Positions 5,321 to 7,378 of a stretch of 7,378 nucleotides of DNA are shown piece after piece (within the stretch, counting starts at the first letter, position 1; every line of letters starts with the position of its first letter). The position numbers were made by a program, and so were the translations under genes. The stretch lies in NCBI GenBank assembly GCA_003154635.1, contig PMDX01000122.1, forward strand, positions 4,262 to 11,639, written 5' to 3'. The stretch is from Actinomycetota bacterium (lineage in GTDB: Bacteria > Actinomycetota > Geothermincolia > Fen-727 > Anoxymicrobiaceae). The notes under the pieces were generated by a model. The model was not told the DNA's origin. It searched no databases and was given only the letters and a program-made list of their open reading frames with translations.

Positions 5321-6592
5321 TCAGCGGGCTACAGCCCTGTGCCCGATATCCGTACGGTAATGCATGCCGTCAAATTTGATCATCTCGACGGCCTGGTAGG
5401 CCAGGCCGCGCGCTTCTTTGATGTCCGGGCCAAGTGCTACTACGTTCAGCACGCGCCCTCCGGACGTTACCACTTTGCCGTCCTCGAGCCTGGTGCCAGC
5501 GTGGAACACCTCGACCTTGGGATCGGATGCCGCGGCCCTCAGCCCGGTGATGGGGATCCCGGTCTGGTACTTGCCGGGGTACCCACCGGAGGCCATCACG
5601 ACGCAGACGCAATACTCGGAACTCCACTTCATCTCGAGGTCTTTGACCGTCCCATCGTACGTGGCAAGGAGTGCGGGCAGGAGGTCGCTCGTGAGCCTGG
5701 GCAGGACTACCTGCGTCTCCGGGTCGCCAAACCGCACGTTGAACTCAAGCACCCTGGGCCCCGCGTCCGTGAGCATCAACCCTCCGTAAAGAACACCCTG
5801 GTAGCGTATACACTCCCCGGACAGGGCCTGTACCGTCGCGTCCATGACCGTACGGTGGATCATCGACTCAGTGCCGGTATCCAGAAGTGGGACGGGGGAG
5901 TATGCTCCCATACCGCCGGTATTTGGACCCTCATCGCCGTCGAGAGCGCGCTTGTGGTCCTGGGAAGCGACCATGTGCGCATTAGCGCTCCCGTCGGTCA
6001 AAGAGAGTATCGAAACTTCCGGACCTTCCATATACTCTTCGACGAGCACCGTACATCCGGCCTCTCCGAACATCTCGTCTACCATACACCCGGTGAGCGC
6101 GGTGAGCGCCTCATCGGTGGTCTTCGCGATTATCACTCCCTTGCCAGCCGCCAGGCCGTCTGCCTTGACGACGATGGGAGCATCAATGTGTTCGACGTAC
6201 TCTTTCGCGTCGTCGTACGAAGTGAAGACCCTCGAGGAGCCGGTGGGGATGCCGTACTTCTCCATGAGGTTCTTCGCGAAACTCTTGCTGCCTTCGACGC
6301 GGGCCGCCTGACGGGTGGGACCGAACGCCTTCAACCCCCGCGATTGGAACTCGTCGACGATGCCCGCGACCAGTGGCGCTTCGGGTCCGACGACGGTAAA
6401 GTCCACGCCGTGTGCGGCCGCGATGTCCGCAACCGCGCCGGGGTCCTCGGCGTCGGCCCTGATGCACTCGCCCATCTCCCGCATGCCCCCGTTGCCCGGA
6501 ACGAAGATCATGTCATCGATCAGGGGGCTCTTAGAGATCTTCCAGGCCAGGGCGTGTTCCCTTCCACCACTACCGACTATCATCATCTTCAT
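5321..6592 (-). CDS. purD: Phosphoribosylamine-glycine ligase (GAR synthetase)
   Basis: PurD joins phosphoribosylamine and glycine with ATP to make GAR, the second step of de novo purine synthesis. The 423-residue length matches the monofunctional bacterial enzyme, with no fused PurM or PurN domain. The N-domain opens with the glycine-rich VGSGGREHALAW (6-17), followed by VVGPEAPLV. The ATP-grasp domain carries KADGLAAGKG (143-152) and DHKRALDGDEGPNTGGMGAYSP, and ends in the family signature RFGDPETQ (287-294) with its metal-binding acidic residues. The C-domain includes MASGGYPG and a conserved GGRVLNVVALG. ATG at 6592 is preceded by a weak GGGGG site 6 bases upstream. An ATG nine bases further in (6583) would also keep the whole fold. 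It is 17 bases from purE and 103 bases from purA, and looks intact. Confidence 0.98.
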   Translation of the reverse strand: MKMMIVGSGGREHALAWKISKSPLIDDMIFVPGNGGMREMGECIRADAEDPGAVADIAAAHGVDFTVVGPEAPLVAGIVDEFQSRGLKAFGPTRQAARVEGSKSFAKNLMEKYGIPTGSSRVFTSYDDAKEYVEHIDAPIVVKADGLAAGKGVIIAKTTDEALTALTGCMVDEMFGEAGCTVLVEEYMEGPEVSILSLTDGSANAHMVASQDHKRALDGDEGPNTGGMGAYSPVPLLDTGTESMIHRTVMDATVQALSGECIRYQGVLYGGLMLTDAGPRVLEFNVRFGDPETQVVLPRLTSDLLPALLATYDGTVKDLEMKWSSEYCVCVVMASGGYPGKYQTGIPITGLRAAASDPKVEVFHAGTRLEDGKVVTSGGRVLNVVALGPDIKEARGLAYQAVEMIKFDGMHYRTDIGHRAVAR

Positions 6593-6695
6593 GAAAGTCC
6601 CCCAGGTTTTGAGTCAATCGGAACCGGCGACCGGCGCTCCAGCAGGCGGGGAGCCACGCCATGCCTCAATTGCCGCGATGCGCTTGTAGTGCCGA
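6593..6695 (-). other. purA-purD spacer, widest gap in the purine run
   Basis: This is the only gap above 30 bases in the minus-strand run. A 5-base inverted repeat (6636-6640 with 6650-6654, 9-base loop) and some CCGG repeats are present, but there is no stem with a T-run that would make a terminator. TTGACT lies just before the purD ribosome site in minus-strand sense but has no usable -10 box. I saw no riboswitch-like structure. Read-through from purA is the simplest view; an internal promoter cannot be excluded. Confidence 0.5.
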
Positions 6696-7378
6696 CTATG
6701 CGTTCGTGGCCGGAGTGTCAAAATCCTCACGGTAGAGGTATGGGCCCTCCTCTGCGGCCGGCTTGTACTCTTCGCGCGTGATTATCGTCTGTGTCCTCTT
6801 GGGACCGACGGATACTATCTCAACCGGGACGCCGGCGGCTTCCTCGACGAACTCGACGTACCTGAGCGCCTCCTCGGGGAGATCGTCCCTCTCGGTGATA
6901 TCGGTGATATCGGACTGCCAGCCCGGGACCTCGAGGTACTCAGGTTCGCACTTGTGAAAGATCGTCTGGTGTGGAGGGAAGTCGTGATATATCTTGCCCT
7001 GGTACGAGTAGCCGACGCAGACTTTCAACCTGTCAAAAGCGGACAGGACATCGAGCTTGGTCAACGCGATGCCGGTAAGTCCGTTAACGCGCGCCGCGTA
7101 GCGAAGCAACACCACATCGAGCCACCCGCAGCGTCTCTTGCGGCCAGTGGTTGTGCCGAACTCGACTCCCATCTGGCCCAGCTTATCGCCGATCTCGTTC
7201 TGCTGCTCCGTTGGAAACGGGCCGTAGCCGACCCTGGTTACGTAAGCTTTGGCAACGCCGAGCACTTTCTCGACGTGGGTAGGCCCGACACCGGTGCCTG
7301 TAAAGACCCCACCGATCGTGGGCGAGGACGACGTGACAAACGGGTACGTGCCGTGGTCCAGGTCGAGCAGCGTTCCCT
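6696..7378 (-). CDS. purA: Adenylosuccinate synthetase, C-terminal half (5' end beyond window)
   Basis: PurA uses GTP to join aspartate and IMP into adenylosuccinate, the first committed step to AMP. The frame is open from the right edge (first whole codon at 7376-7374) to a TAG at 6698-6696, giving 226 residues, roughly the second half of a protein usually near 430. It reads GTLLDLDHGTYPFVTSS at the edge, then TRVGYGPFPTE, GTTTGRKRRCGWLD (fragment residues 74-87, the IMP/aspartate-binding arginines), TKLDVL, and VSVGPKRTQTII, all standard PurA landmarks. The N-terminal GTP/IMP site is outside the window. After the usual end the protein continues for about 20 residues more than E. coli PurA, rich in Glu, Tyr and Pro. 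It is the first visible gene of the run and pairs with purB in the AMP branch. Confidence 0.97.
   Translation of the reverse strand, partial: GTLLDLDHGTYPFVTSSSPTIGGVFTGTGVGPTHVEKVLGVAKAYVTRVGYGPFPTEQQNEIGDKLGQMGVEFGTTTGRKRRCGWLDVVLLRYAARVNGLTGIALTKLDVLSAFDRLKVCVGYSYQGKIYHDFPPHQTIFHKCEPEYLEVPGWQSDITDITERDDLPEEALRYVEFVEEAAGVPVEIVSVGPKRTQTIITREEYKPAAEEGPYLYREDFDTPATNA
6892..6913. repeat. Short tandem repeat TCGGTGATA inside purA
   Basis: TCGGTGATA occurs twice head to tail (6892-6900, 6901-6909), followed by TCGG. It encodes the DITDIT stretch of PurA on the minus strand. The segment between PGW and DLP has the same length as in E. coli PurA, so it is not an insertion. It is probably a coincidence of codon use over a repeated peptide. 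Confidence 0.4.

Larger units (their letters stand above)
1849..7378 (-). other. Putative operon purA-purD-purE-purB-purS-purQ-PHP
   Basis: Seven genes run in the same direction. Junctions in transcription order are 103 bases, 17 bases, a 4-base overlap, 27 bases, a 1-base overlap and about 28 bases. All but the last encode purine enzymes. The tight spacing implies co-transcription at least from purD onward. The promoter for the start of the run lies right of the window. No intrinsic terminator was found after the PHP gene, where transcription would enter the zinc-finger gene in antisense. Confidence 0.75.

Noticed and set aside
6593..6660. Possible terminator or attenuator in the purA-purD gap
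   Set aside because: The best stem is only five base pairs with a nine-base loop and has no T-run on the minus strand.
5339..6781. 480-codon open frame on the plus strand opposite purD and the purA end
   Set aside because: It lies entirely antisense to purD, whose motifs are complete. Its translation shows no recognisable domain, and long antisense frames are expected in GC-rich coding DNA with strong third-position bias.

Overview
The window comes from a GC-rich bacterial chromosome. It holds most of a leftward purine-biosynthesis cluster facing two rightward genes. A separate small PurS and a PurQ glutaminase (the split FGAM synthase arrangement, unlike the long fused PurL of enterobacteria), TTG starts, and a B-box-type zinc-finger membrane protein fit an uncultured Gram-positive-type or deep actinobacterial lineage. 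That placement is inference from style only; no rRNA or marker gene fixes the taxon.

Layout. At the left edge (2-508, +) is the C-terminal part of a radical SAM protein. After a 189-base gap with no convincing promoter, 698-1852 (+) encodes a predicted cytoplasmic zinc-binding domain, a long Pro/Ala/Thr/Glu-rich linker, four predicted membrane helices and an acidic tail. Its start is best placed at a TTG behind a GGAGGTG site. Its TAG stop overlaps, tail to tail, the TAG stop of the last gene on the other strand: the four bases CTAG at 1849-1852 serve both.

The minus-strand run, read in transcription order, is purA (cut by the right edge), purD, purE, purB, purS, purQ and a PHP-domain metal-dependent phosphoesterase. 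Apart from a 103-base gap between purA and purD, the genes are packed tightly: gaps of 17, 27 and about 28 bases, a 4-base ATGA overlap (purE/purB) and a 1-base TGATG overlap (purS/purQ). They probably form one operon or two nested ones.

How the genes work together. PurD makes glycinamide ribonucleotide. PurS and PurQ are two of the three subunits of FGAM synthase. PurE acts at the CAIR step. PurB cleaves SAICAR and adenylosuccinate, and PurA makes adenylosuccinate from IMP. Missing from the window are purF, purN/purT, purL, purM, purK, purC and purH. Most notable is the absence of purL directly after purQ, where a PHP phosphoesterase sits instead. PurE also lacks the histidine expected in the AHLPG motif of ordinary class I enzymes.

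I see no mobile element, CRISPR array, tRNA or rRNA, and no clear intrinsic terminator. The region is mainly conserved housekeeping sequence. The least understood parts are the zinc-finger membrane protein and the PHP protein, and I found no convincing evidence of a wholly new system.
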